A stretch of 64,000 bases of DNA from Terrimonas pollutisoli. GTDB taxonomy: Bacteria; Bacteroidota; Bacteroidia; Chitinophagales; Chitinophagaceae. The position numbers and the translations under genes are program-made. Location: NCBI RefSeq assembly GCF_029360765.1, contig NZ_JARKNA010000014.1:62001-126000 (forward strand). The letters are read 5' to 3'. Each line of letters opens with the position of its first letter. Position 1 is the first letter of the stretch. Below the pieces are notes generated by a model. It ran no database searches. It had not been told where the DNA came from and saw nothing but the letters and a program-made list of their open reading frames with translations. Below, in pieces: positions 33,015 through 41,391 of this stretch.

Positions 33015-35357
33015 ATGCTTACGAATGTATTATATATGGCTCCGCTTACCGGGGCTGAAGAAGGACCGGAGATCACTCTTAGCTTCAGGCCATTTATTGA
33101 TTATTTAAAAAAAAGAGGGACGACTAACTGCAAGAAAGACCATTTTTTTCAATACGTAATCGAACAATTTGACAAGCGGCCCGAACTTTATGGTGCGATT
33201 GATCTTGATAAGGTAAAGGATTACGGGGATCTGCTGATCCTGATCTACAGCATTGTTTCGCCCATCATCGAAGACGAACTGACACACCGGTGGGCCTTAT
33301 GTTTGCCGCTGAAGCCAGTAGTGTTTTATTATACGAATGCCTATTATGAATTGGTGGCTAATCCTGCTACCGGCGAATTGCGTAAAAGCATTGCCAGCAA
33401 AAGTCCGGAAGAGATCAGGCGAAGCCAACTGGAATTCACTTACTCCCTGATTCTCGAAAAATGTTATGGCATCTCCACCTTTTTAAGCCGTGATATCATC
33501 CATTCTTTACGGGATGAGGAAACAGGTCTTGAAAAATATTATTGCCTGGACTTAGACACCCGGTTTGTCGAGATACATACAACACAGCCGTTACCCGAAC
33601 TAAAAATAGCTGATTTTCATCCGGGATCTTATGACAAGGAGGAAATGCTGGCTTTCCTGCAAACGAAGCTGCCTTTAAATATGTTTCGTTTCGAGGGATT
33701 TGCCATCAACAATGTTCATGATGTTACCACGGAGCATTCAATCGAGAACATAAAAAAAGCCTTGCTAAACCGGTCGGTATATAATTCAGGAGAATATTCG
33801 GATGTAGTGCATTCATTGAAGACTTTGGTCGGAAACAATAATGTTGAATTTGGTCTGCTGCCGGTATTGAAGGTGAACAATAAACTGGTTTTTAGTGATA
33901 GCGCCTGCACGAACAGCAAATTAATAAGTGTTGCCAAAGAAAAGGGTGGAGCTGAAGATGCGTACATGGGATTGGTAGAAAGTTATTTTAAGAACCCCAA
34001 ACTGATTTTTTTCAGGGATATTGAAGCCGAACACGATGAACGTCACTCTTACCTGAAAATGTTAAAGGCAAAAGGCATTCAGTCTTATGCTTTGTCTCCG
34101 GTATTCTTCAATAATTCACTGGCGGGGGTGCTTGAAATATATTCTAAGCAAAAAGACTTGTTGAATGAAAGCTTGCTTTCAAAACTGGAACCCGCCATGC
34201 CATTGATTGCCCAGTTGTTGAAAAACAGTATTGATGAATTTAATGGAAGCATCGACCAGGTAGTGAAGGAGCGGTTTACTTCGCTGCAATCATCAGTGCA
34301 GTGGAAGTTCAATGAAGTAGCGTGGCATTATTTATTGAGCGCAAAAAAGCAAAAAAATGTAACAGAAACGGAAGATATCTTTTTTGAAAAAGTTTTTCCA
34401 TTGTATGGCGCCGTGGACATAAGAAATTCTACGGTTCAGCGTAACGAAGCTTTGCAAAAAGACCTGGGCGTACAGTTTTCCATACTGATTGATGCGCTTG
34501 AAAAATTAAAAGAAGAGACAGAATTTGGTCTGATAGATGAGAAATTATTCTCCTCAGCCAAATGGCTGGAACTTATAAATAATCCCGAGGGTTTCAGCCA
34601 GGAAGTGAAACTGAATGACTTCCTGGAAAATGATATAATTCCATTCCTGTCGGATTTTAAGCTGGGAAATCCTGCATTTGCTTCCATCATTGATAATTAT
34701 TTTGACGCTATCGATCCCCTGGAAGGTATTGCTTATGAAAACCGGCTGCAACTGGAAAAATCAATGTCAACGGTCATTGCGGCCGTCAATGATTACATGG
34801 AAATGATGAAGGATGAAATTCAAAAGGCTTATCCATCTTACTTTGAAAAAGTGAGAACTGATGGCGTGGAGTATGATATTTATATTGGGCAATCCATCGC
34901 TCCTGACAAGCCATTTAGTGATATTTATTTAAAGAACCTGCGATTGTTGCAGCTTACTTCAATGGCTACTATCGCAAAATATACACATGCGCTGAAATCG
35001 CAGTTGACCCGGCCTATTGAAACAACACAGCTGATATTTATTCATTCGCAGGCTATTGATATAAAATTCAGAAGGGATGAAAAGCGGTTCGACGTTGAGG
35101 GAGCTTATAATATCCGGTATCATATCGTGAAAAAGAGAATTGATAAGGTAAATATCAACGGTAGCAATGAACGGTTGACACAACCTGGAAAAATTGCACT
35201 GGTGTATTTTAGCCAGAAGGAGGCGAATGAATACATTGGCTATATCAAATACCTGCAACAGCAAAATATCTTAGCTGATGATCTTGAAAAACTTGAACTT
35301 GAAGAATTGCAGGGTGTGGCCGGCTTAAAGGCCATCAGGGTGGGAGTGGTGCTGTAA
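33015..35357 (+). CDS. Large GAF-domain-containing protein
   Basis: The 780-residue protein has no signal peptide or membrane segment and is expected in the cytoplasm. A GAF-like sensor region lies about 315-410 (RHSYLKMLKAKGIQSYALSPVFFNNSLAGVLEIYSKQKDLL). Flanking it are long helical regions without catalytic motifs; no histidine-kinase, GGDEF or cyclase motif is seen. It follows the lipoprotein gene by 49 bases. It may sense a small molecule, perhaps a nucleotide, but the output is unknown. ATG at 33036 is an alternative start. Confidence 0.7.
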   Translation: MLTNVLYMAPLTGAEEGPEITLSFRPFIDYLKKRGTTNCKKDHFFQYVIEQFDKRPELYGAIDLDKVKDYGDLLILIYSIVSPIIEDELTHRWALCLPLKPVVFYYTNAYYELVANPATGELRKSIASKSPEEIRRSQLEFTYSLILEKCYGISTFLSRDIIHSLRDEETGLEKYYCLDLDTRFVEIHTTQPLPELKIADFHPGSYDKEEMLAFLQTKLPLNMFRFEGFAINNVHDVTTEHSIENIKKALLNRSVYNSGEYSDVVHSLKTLVGNNNVEFGLLPVLKVNNKLVFSDSACTNSKLISVAKEKGGAEDAYMGLVESYFKNPKLIFFRDIEAEHDERHSYLKMLKAKGIQSYALSPVFFNNSLAGVLEIYSKQKDLLNESLLSKLEPAMPLIAQLLKNSIDEFNGSIDQVVKERFTSLQSSVQWKFNEVAWHYLLSAKKQKNVTETEDIFFEKVFPLYGAVDIRNSTVQRNEALQKDLGVQFSILIDALEKLKEETEFGLIDEKLFSSAKWLELINNPEGFSQEVKLNDFLENDIIPFLSDFKLGNPAFASIIDNYFDAIDPLEGIAYENRLQLEKSMSTVIAAVNDYMEMMKDEIQKAYPSYFEKVRTDGVEYDIYIGQSIAPDKPFSDIYLKNLRLLQLTSMATIAKYTHALKSQLTRPIETTQLIFIHSQAIDIKFRRDEKRFDVEGAYNIRYHIVKKRIDKVNINGSNERLTQPGKIALVYFSQKEANEYIGYIKYLQQQNILADDLEKLELEELQGVAGLKAIRVGVVL

Positions 35358-35594
35358 ATTTATTTTTTTATACCTGCCGGCTCTTTTACACTTTTAAAGA
35401 TCGCATCCCAAGGCAGGTGAATGAAGGATTGCTGTTTAAATGAATTGCTGCTGATAAATTTCCGATCGGTTCTGTAGTTGGAAAAAGCGAGTTACCTGTT
35501 ATCAATGTTCCATAATAGGGAAGTGAAAAAAACACGCCGGGTTTTAGGGTTAGCATTCTTTTTGCATCAGTAATGCTTTATCTTAGTATCCCTT

Positions 35595-36668
35595 ATGCCA
35601 AGCTTTAACAACCGGATCAAACAAGTACTACTCTTATCCCTCATTCTTTTATTTGTATGGCTTGTAGTAAAGGAGCTGTCCCTTTTTTTGCCAGGTTTGC
35701 TGGGAGCGTTGACGTTATACATCCTAAGCCGGGCCAATTATTTTCAGTTGGTGTATAATCGAAAATGGAAGGCCGGAAGGGCGGCCGGCTTGTTTATTAT
35801 TTATTATCTTTTTTTAATTGGGCTCCCGATATTCCTTGCCGTTTCGTTGATTAGCCCAAAGATCAATGCATTCCTGGAAAACCCAAATGCGATGATCGAA
35901 TCAGCTCAAAATTCTATCACTACGATTCAGCAAAAAATCGGATTCAAAATATTTTCAGAAGCTAATCTTAGCAATTTCCTGAGTAAGTTAACCGCATTTA
36001 TACCTACTCTTTTGAACAGTACAGCCAATCTTATTTCGAATCTCGCCATCATGCTGTTTGTGCTATATTATATGTTATGCAATGGGCGGGAAATAGAACG
36101 AATGCTAAGCAGACTTATCCCCCTAAAGCCGGAAAATATCAACATGCTTGCTTCGGAAACTAAAAGGATAGTAAGAGCTAATGCGCTGGGGATACCGCTT
36201 ATTTCAATTATCCAGGGTCTTACTGCTACGCTGGGTTATTTCATTTTTGGTGTGAACGAATGGGGCTTGTGGGGTTTTCTGACCGGTGTCTTTGCATTTT
36301 TCCCTGTCGTGGGAACAATGATAGTATGGGTGCCATTGGTAATTTATACTTATGCAATCGGCGACACATGGCAGGCAACCGGCTTATTACTATACAGTGT
36401 GCTTGTTACTGGCAATGTCGATTATTTGGCCAGGATCACCTTGTTGAAAAGAATGGGAGATGTGCATCCGGTGGTCACCATATTGGGTGTGTTGGTTGGG
36501 CTGGGTTTGTTTGGTTTTATTGGTTTGATATTTGGTCCGCTGCTCGTCAGCTATATAATTGTGCTGTTTAAAATATATATGAATGAGTTTATAGAAAATG
36601 CGGAGCCGCTGCCCGGGATTCCAACGATTGAAGAAAATAAACTGGCTGAGGAACATAATTCAAAATAA
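35595..36668 (+). CDS. AI-2E family (PerM/YdiK-like) transporter
   Basis: The 357-residue membrane protein has about eight hydrophobic segments with the family's long amphipathic region (about 85-145) and the C-terminal signature GVFAFFPVVGTMIVWVPLVIY and HPVVTILGVLVGLGLFGFIGLIFGPLLVSYI. Members include YdgG/TqsA and sodium/proton antiporters, so an autoinducer role should not be assumed. A TATCTTAG box close to the start may be its promoter. Confidence 0.9.
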   Translation: MPSFNNRIKQVLLLSLILLFVWLVVKELSLFLPGLLGALTLYILSRANYFQLVYNRKWKAGRAAGLFIIYYLFLIGLPIFLAVSLISPKINAFLENPNAMIESAQNSITTIQQKIGFKIFSEANLSNFLSKLTAFIPTLLNSTANLISNLAIMLFVLYYMLCNGREIERMLSRLIPLKPENINMLASETKRIVRANALGIPLISIIQGLTATLGYFIFGVNEWGLWGFLTGVFAFFPVVGTMIVWVPLVIYTYAIGDTWQATGLLLYSVLVTGNVDYLARITLLKRMGDVHPVVTILGVLVGLGLFGFIGLIFGPLLVSYIIVLFKIYMNEFIENAEPLPGIPTIEENKLAEEHNSK

Positions 36669-36669
36669 A

Positions 36670-36691
36670 AGCCGTTCGGTGAAGAACGGCT
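36670..36691. terminator. Short hairpin between convergent genes
   Basis: agccgttc (36670-36677) pairs perfectly with gaacggct (36684-36691) just after the AI-2E gene stop. The T tract is poor, so terminator strength is uncertain. Confidence 0.45.
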
Positions 36692-36716
36692 CTGAATGTT
36701 ATTTACTTTATTTATT

Positions 36717-37481
36717 TTACCTGTCTTTTAATTTAGATAGTAATCTTAATATCTCCAGGTAAAGCCAAACCAGTGTTACTAACAAACCAAAGGCGCCATA
36801 CCATTCCATGTATTTTGGAGCTTTCGCTTCTACTCCTTTTTCGATCATGTCGAAGTCTAACAACAGATTTAATGCTGCCAAACATACAACCACGATAGAA
36901 AAGCCGATACCCAGCGGAGTGCTGGCATTGGTGAAGGCGCCGATTGTTGCCCCAAATGCAAGGGATGCAATCCATTTGATAAGATAAAACACGCCGATAC
37001 TGATAGTAGCGATAGTAATAATCGATCTGAATTTATCAGTTACTCTAATAACACGGGTTTGATACAGCACATACATTACGAGTGCCACTATCAGGGTTAA
37101 ACCTACTGCCTGCATTACGATACCGGGATAACTTGTAGCGAATGCATAGTCATAATAAGCAGAAACCGATCCTACAAAAAGACCTTCCAACAAAGCAAAG
37201 GCAGGAGCAATATAGGGCGACCATTGTTTTTTAAAAGCCATTAAAAGTGCCAATGCCAATCCGCCAAACACACCTATGAGCATTAATGGCAGTGGGTTAC
37301 TTCCTTTGTAAAATTGTGTCCAGGCTAATAAAGTAGTGCCCATCATCATCAGGAAGAGGAAACCAAATTTGTTCATGGTGCCTCTCACCGACATTTCTTC
37401 ACCAGTGGAGATACCCTGTAAAATGGTGCCTTCAAAAGCCGATTCTTTCAGCGTGGGATTACCAGATTTAAATAGTGACAT
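36717..37481 (-). CDS. Bax inhibitor-1/YccA-family membrane protein
   Basis: The ATG at 37481 gives 254 residues (MSLFKSGNPTLKESAFEG, the common start of the Bacteroidota family). There are seven hydrophobic helices, ending with GAFGLLVTLVWLYLEILRLLSKL. BI-1 relatives form calcium-leak-type or stress-modulating membrane proteins; the bacterial role is not settled. The longer frame adds 15 residues without support. Confidence 0.9.
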   Translation of the reverse strand: MSLFKSGNPTLKESAFEGTILQGISTGEEMSVRGTMNKFGFLFLMMMGTTLLAWTQFYKGSNPLPLMLIGVFGGLALALLMAFKKQWSPYIAPAFALLEGLFVGSVSAYYDYAFATSYPGIVMQAVGLTLIVALVMYVLYQTRVIRVTDKFRSIITIATISIGVFYLIKWIASLAFGATIGAFTNASTPLGIGFSIVVVCLAALNLLLDFDMIEKGVEAKAPKYMEWYGAFGLLVTLVWLYLEILRLLSKLKDR

Positions 37482-37534
37482 AAGCAATTTTTTTTGTGAA
37501 GATATACTGGAATTTATAAATCCCAAATGTTAAA

Positions 37535-37578
37535 ATCCCAACTTCCAGACACGGTGTTTTTACGGTTGAAGTTGGGAT
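37535..37578 (-). terminator. Terminator hairpin of the NagB/PIG-L gene
   Basis: atcccaacttc (37535-37545) pairs perfectly with gaagttgggat (37568-37578). On the minus strand a T-rich stretch (tttaacattt) follows. It lies 23 bases past the stop of the NagB fusion gene. Confidence 0.55.
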
Positions 37579-37600
37579 CTGTGTGTTGGGATCATCACTG

Positions 37601-39529
37601 CTAATAATGCCAGCGTACAAATGCCTCGATAGCCGCATAATGAGTCAACCCAAGGTCTGCATATAAATTCGCTGTAGCGGCATTTCTTTCCTCTGCCCGC
37701 TGCCAAAACTCTCTCGAATCACTCCCCTGGAAGGGTACTGAATCTTTTTGCGATTGGTGAATGAAAATACCAAAACGTTTTTTCATCACCTGGTCAGGAC
37801 TCATGGGTACGGCCATTTCAATTTCTTCGATGTTCCATTCCTGCCATGCTCCTTTGTACAACCACAACCAACAATCATTGATCCATTCATCACCGGCTGC
37901 TTTGATTCTCTTCAACGATTCCAATACAATATTAAAGCAGACCAGGTGCGTGCCATGTGGATCAGCAAAGTCGCCGGCGCAATAAACCTGTTGTGGTTGT
38001 ATTTTCCGTAATAATTCCATTGTGATTTTTACATCCTTTTCACTCATTGGCTTTTTTTCGATCGTGCCGGTTTCATAAAAAGGAAGATTTTGGAAGTGGA
38101 TGTTTTCATCGGGAATACCAACGTAGCGACAAGTAGCTTTCGCTTCACAGCGACGGATCAATCCTTTTATAGACCGGATAGTAGGTGTATCGATCTGGTT
38201 GGACTTTTTGGTGGCAATAAATTTTCGGGCGGCATTGAGAATCTTGCCAGATTTATCGGTATCGATGCCCGCTATTTCTTCAAACCCCACAGCAAAGTCC
38301 AAAAATCGGGTTACAAATTCGTCCGTCACCGCAATATTGCCAGATGTTTGGTAACCTACATGTACGTCATGCCCCTGGTCGTGCAATCGCTGAAACGTAC
38401 CACCCATACTGATAATATCATCATCAGGATGCGGAGAGAAGAGAATCACTTTTTTGGGGTAAGGTGATGAACGTTCAGGGTGGGCTGGTATTACCGCATT
38501 GGGTTTGCCACCTGGCCACCCGGTAATAGTGTCACGCAGCATATAATAAACCTGCAGGTTTATTTCATAGGCATCTCCTTTTTCAACCAGTAAATCACTG
38601 AGGCCATATTCATTATAGTCGCTGTTTGTAAGACTGAGCAAAGGCTTCTTTAATTTCAAAGCCATATTTACCACCGCTTTCTTTACCATTACAGGTGTCC
38701 AGTCGCAGTCGCCGGTAAGCCACGGCGATTTATTCCTGGTCAATTCAGCAGCAGCAGTTTCGTCCATATGGAAGGTCACATCATCATGATTCTGCAACAG
38801 CGAAGCAGGCACTTGTTCGGTATCTTCTTCTTCAACCGCTTTTTTAATAACCGGGGCTTTGGCAGGTCCCCAGGCCATCAGGATGATCTTTTTCGATTTC
38901 AGGATCGTGCTTATACCCATCGTGATCGCCAGGCGGGGGACTTGTGAAATGTTGGCAAATTCATACGAGTTTGCAATGCGGGTAGAGTTATCAAGAGTGA
39001 TCAGTCTGGTTTTCGAATAAATGCCGGAGCCCGGTTCGTTAAATCCAATATGCCCATTATTACCAATGCCCAGTATTTGCAAATCGATGCCTCCCGCTTC
39101 TTCAATCATTTTCTCGTATTGACTGCAATGGAGTTTGATATCTTCTTTTTTTATCTCACCGTTCGGAATATGAATATTTTTTGGTTTTATATCAACATGA
39201 TCAAAAAGGTTCGATTTCATGAAGCGGTTATAACTTTGCAATGCATCATTGTCGATCGGATAATATTCATCGAGATTGAAGGTGACTACATTCTTAAAAC
39301 TCAGCTTTTCTTCCTTGTGCATCCGTACCAGTTCAGCATATAATGTTTTGGGAGTGGAGCCGGTTGCGAGACCTAACACACAGGTTTCATTTTTCTTTTG
39401 TTTCTCACGAATCAGGTTGGCTATTTCTTTTGCAACGGCTAAAGAACCTTGTTTGAGATCGGGGTGAATTTTTACTGCAATTTTTTCAAAACTGTCAATG
39501 AGATTAATCGAAGAGACTTTTTTTGCCAT
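37601..39529 (-). CDS. nagB: Glucosamine-6-phosphate deaminase fused to a PIG-L-type deacetylase domain
   Basis: The 642-residue cytoplasmic protein joins two enzymes. NagB (about 1-270) has LGLATGSTPKTLY (52-64), LDEYYP (86-91) and GIGNNGHIGFNEPGS (154-168), so it converts glucosamine-6-phosphate to fructose-6-phosphate and ammonia. The C-terminal half (about 355-642) is a PIG-L/LmbE metal-dependent deacetylase with PHPDDDI (about 365-371) and DPHGTH late in the domain. The pair could do N-acetyl removal and deamination in one chain, although PIG-L enzymes usually act on GlcNAc conjugates. The fusion is recurrent in Bacteroidota. Confidence 0.92.
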   Translation of the reverse strand: MAKKVSSINLIDSFEKIAVKIHPDLKQGSLAVAKEIANLIREKQKKNETCVLGLATGSTPKTLYAELVRMHKEEKLSFKNVVTFNLDEYYPIDNDALQSYNRFMKSNLFDHVDIKPKNIHIPNGEIKKEDIKLHCSQYEKMIEEAGGIDLQILGIGNNGHIGFNEPGSGIYSKTRLITLDNSTRIANSYEFANISQVPRLAITMGISTILKSKKIILMAWGPAKAPVIKKAVEEEDTEQVPASLLQNHDDVTFHMDETAAAELTRNKSPWLTGDCDWTPVMVKKAVVNMALKLKKPLLSLTNSDYNEYGLSDLLVEKGDAYEINLQVYYMLRDTITGWPGGKPNAVIPAHPERSSPYPKKVILFSPHPDDDIISMGGTFQRLHDQGHDVHVGYQTSGNIAVTDEFVTRFLDFAVGFEEIAGIDTDKSGKILNAARKFIATKKSNQIDTPTIRSIKGLIRRCEAKATCRYVGIPDENIHFQNLPFYETGTIEKKPMSEKDVKITMELLRKIQPQQVYCAGDFADPHGTHLVCFNIVLESLKRIKAAGDEWINDCWLWLYKGAWQEWNIEEIEMAVPMSPDQVMKKRFGIFIHQSQKDSVPFQGSDSREFWQRAEERNAATANLYADLGLTHYAAIEAFVRWHY

Positions 39530-39674
39530 TTCTTTTTATTTTCAGTTTATTCAGGATTCGAAGATATTAAAATGAGCGAAGGCCGGAAGGCCATTGATAA
39601 TATTTATTTGCGGAATCGATTGTCCTGAAGAGTATAGGCAAATGATATTTTGTAACCAGTTAAATTCATTTATT

Positions 39675-40220
39675 TTATTCAGGAGATAATAATTTTCGAA
39701 GCGCTTTTAGTGATTGATGAAAAAGATTGCGTGCCACCTGGTAGTTGATCCCCATTATTTCACTTACTTCTTCATAATTGAGCTCCTGGTAGAATTTAAG
39801 ATAAATGATTTCTTTTTGCCGGTTGGAGAGTTGCTGCATGGCGGCAATTACTCTTGCAGTTTTTTCTTCACTATCGTGTTTGCTGATGAGCAAGGTTTCG
39901 TGACTGAATTCAAATCCGGTTTCCTCATGAATGGTTGTAAGTGCAAGGCCGGATTTTTTTTGGAGTGCCCGGAATAATTTATACTTAATCGCTTTAAACA
40001 AATACGCCTTTACCGACTGTACTTTTGTCTGGCTTTTGTTTTGCCATAATTCTACAAACAATTCCTGGATACAATCTTCGAGCAAGTCCTGTTCGGAAGA
40101 AAATTTGCTTCCAAATTGAAAAAGTGGCTGATAATACCTTCGGAATAGCTTTCCAAAAGATTCGGTATCACCCTGTTTATAGGATTCCCATAATGCAGTA
40201 TCAGGCTTATTACTAATCAC
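39675..40220 (-). CDS. ECF RNA polymerase sigma factor (Bacteroides expansion family)
   Basis: The 181-residue protein has sigma region 2 (about 22-90, GKLFRRYYQPLFQFGSKF and LEDCIQELFVELWQN) and region 4 (about 120-175, QQLSNRQKEIIYLKFYQELNYEEVSEIMGINYQVARNLF). It is divergent from the FecR anti-sigma gene at 141 bases and belongs to the sigma/FecR/STN-SusC signalling scheme, where a ligand at the outer membrane frees the sigma factor. Confidence 0.94.
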   Translation of the reverse strand: MISNKPDTALWESYKQGDTESFGKLFRRYYQPLFQFGSKFSSEQDLLEDCIQELFVELWQNKSQTKVQSVKAYLFKAIKYKLFRALQKKSGLALTTIHEETGFEFSHETLLISKHDSEEKTARVIAAMQQLSNRQKEIIYLKFYQELNYEEVSEIMGINYQVARNLFHQSLKALRKLLSPE

Positions 40221-40361
40221 AATATTCTCATCTGGTTTTGGCCTTAAAACCCCAAATCTAACTTATCTCGCAGGTTTCGTGTAGCAAAATAAAAAATCAT
40301 ATAAAAAATTAGTTACAAAAGTTCCCGTTCAGGTACTATTTTTAGCAGCGAAATACGTATT

Positions 40362-41366
40362 ATGGCGATGAATATCAAAAATATTGATGAGTTATTGTGC
40401 GATGATGGCTTCCTGGCCTGGTATTTTAAAACGGATCAGACTAAAATAGTTTTTTGGGATAACCTTGTAAAGAATGACCCTGAACAAAAAAAACTGGTGG
40501 ATGAGGCTGTAGAAATATTAGAAGCGATAAAAATCAAAGAAGGTGGAACCGCAATAGATACTGATAAAGCCGAAAGCAGGCTTTTTGAAAGGATCAATCA
40601 ATTTAATCCACGTCCCACGGCACAACTGGTGCCTTTAAAGGGTAGGCGACAATTGTTGCGGTGGGTTGCTGCCGCAATTATTTTAGTGACAGTTGGCTTT
40701 GGATTATATAAATATTTTCAGCCGGGGAAACCTGTTATTGAAACAAGATATGCAGAAATCAGGAAAGAATCTTTGCCCGATGGCTCACAGGTTACCTTAA
40801 ATGCTAATAGTGAAGTAACCTATGGCAAAAGCTGGGGAAAAGGAAAGGATAGGGAAATATGGGTAAAAGGCGAGGCTTTCTTCCAGGTGGAGAAGACTCC
40901 TAAGAAAAGCAGGTTTGTTGTTCATACAGGTCATTTTGATATTATCGTAACCGGTACTGAGTTTAATGTTGTAAACAGGAATGAGAAAACGAATGTATTA
41001 CTCAAGGAAGGCAGCGTTCTTATCCGTGCTTCCAATGGAACTGAGACATCGATGAAGCCCGGTGATTTTGTTGAGTTCACTAACGACCGGTTGCAAAAAA
41101 AACCGGCAAAAGATATTCAGGTTTTAGCATGGAAAGACCGTAAATTTATTTTTGAGAAGACGCCGATGAAAGAAGTGGGAGCCAACATCAGGGAGCTATA
41201 TGGTTTCAACGTGAGGTTTGAAAATGATGCTATTGCTACTGACACTATCTCTGGCATTTTGCCCAACGATAACCTGGATATTTTTCTGCAGTTACTTGAA
41301 ACTGCGAAAAACTATGAGATCATAAAAACTGACCAGGATATTTTGATCAAAACAAGGCGCCGATGA
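40362..41366 (+). CDS. FecR-family anti-sigma factor
   Basis: The 334-residue protein has a short cytoplasmic N-terminus, one transmembrane helix (about 100-117, RWVAAAIILVTVGFGLYKYF), a FecR domain (about 125-225, TRYAEIRKESLPDGSQVTLNANSEV and GTEFNVVNRNEKTNVLLKEGSV) and a C-terminal DUF4974 domain (about 250-334). It should hold the divergent ECF sigma factor inactive and respond to the STN domain of the SusC protein encoded 25 bases downstream. Confidence 0.94.
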   Translation: MAMNIKNIDELLCDDGFLAWYFKTDQTKIVFWDNLVKNDPEQKKLVDEAVEILEAIKIKEGGTAIDTDKAESRLFERINQFNPRPTAQLVPLKGRRQLLRWVAAAIILVTVGFGLYKYFQPGKPVIETRYAEIRKESLPDGSQVTLNANSEVTYGKSWGKGKDREIWVKGEAFFQVEKTPKKSRFVVHTGHFDIIVTGTEFNVVNRNEKTNVLLKEGSVLIRASNGTETSMKPGDFVEFTNDRLQKKPAKDIQVLAWKDRKFIFEKTPMKEVGANIRELYGFNVRFENDAIATDTISGILPNDNLDIFLQLLETAKNYEIIKTDQDILIKTRRR

Positions 41367-41391
41367 ACAATTGACTGCTCAAAACTGCTTT

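Noticed and set aside
30869..35357. Calling the HD-DUF5706 locus a complete Pycsar or CBASS defence system
   Set aside because: No cyclase or other nucleotidyltransferase gene is present in the neighbourhood, so only a resemblance of the effector domain can be claimed.
35595..36668. Quorum-sensing (AI-2) export role for the AI-2E family gene
   Set aside because: The family name is historical; many members are ion antiporters or unknown, and no LuxS or Lsr gene is seen here.
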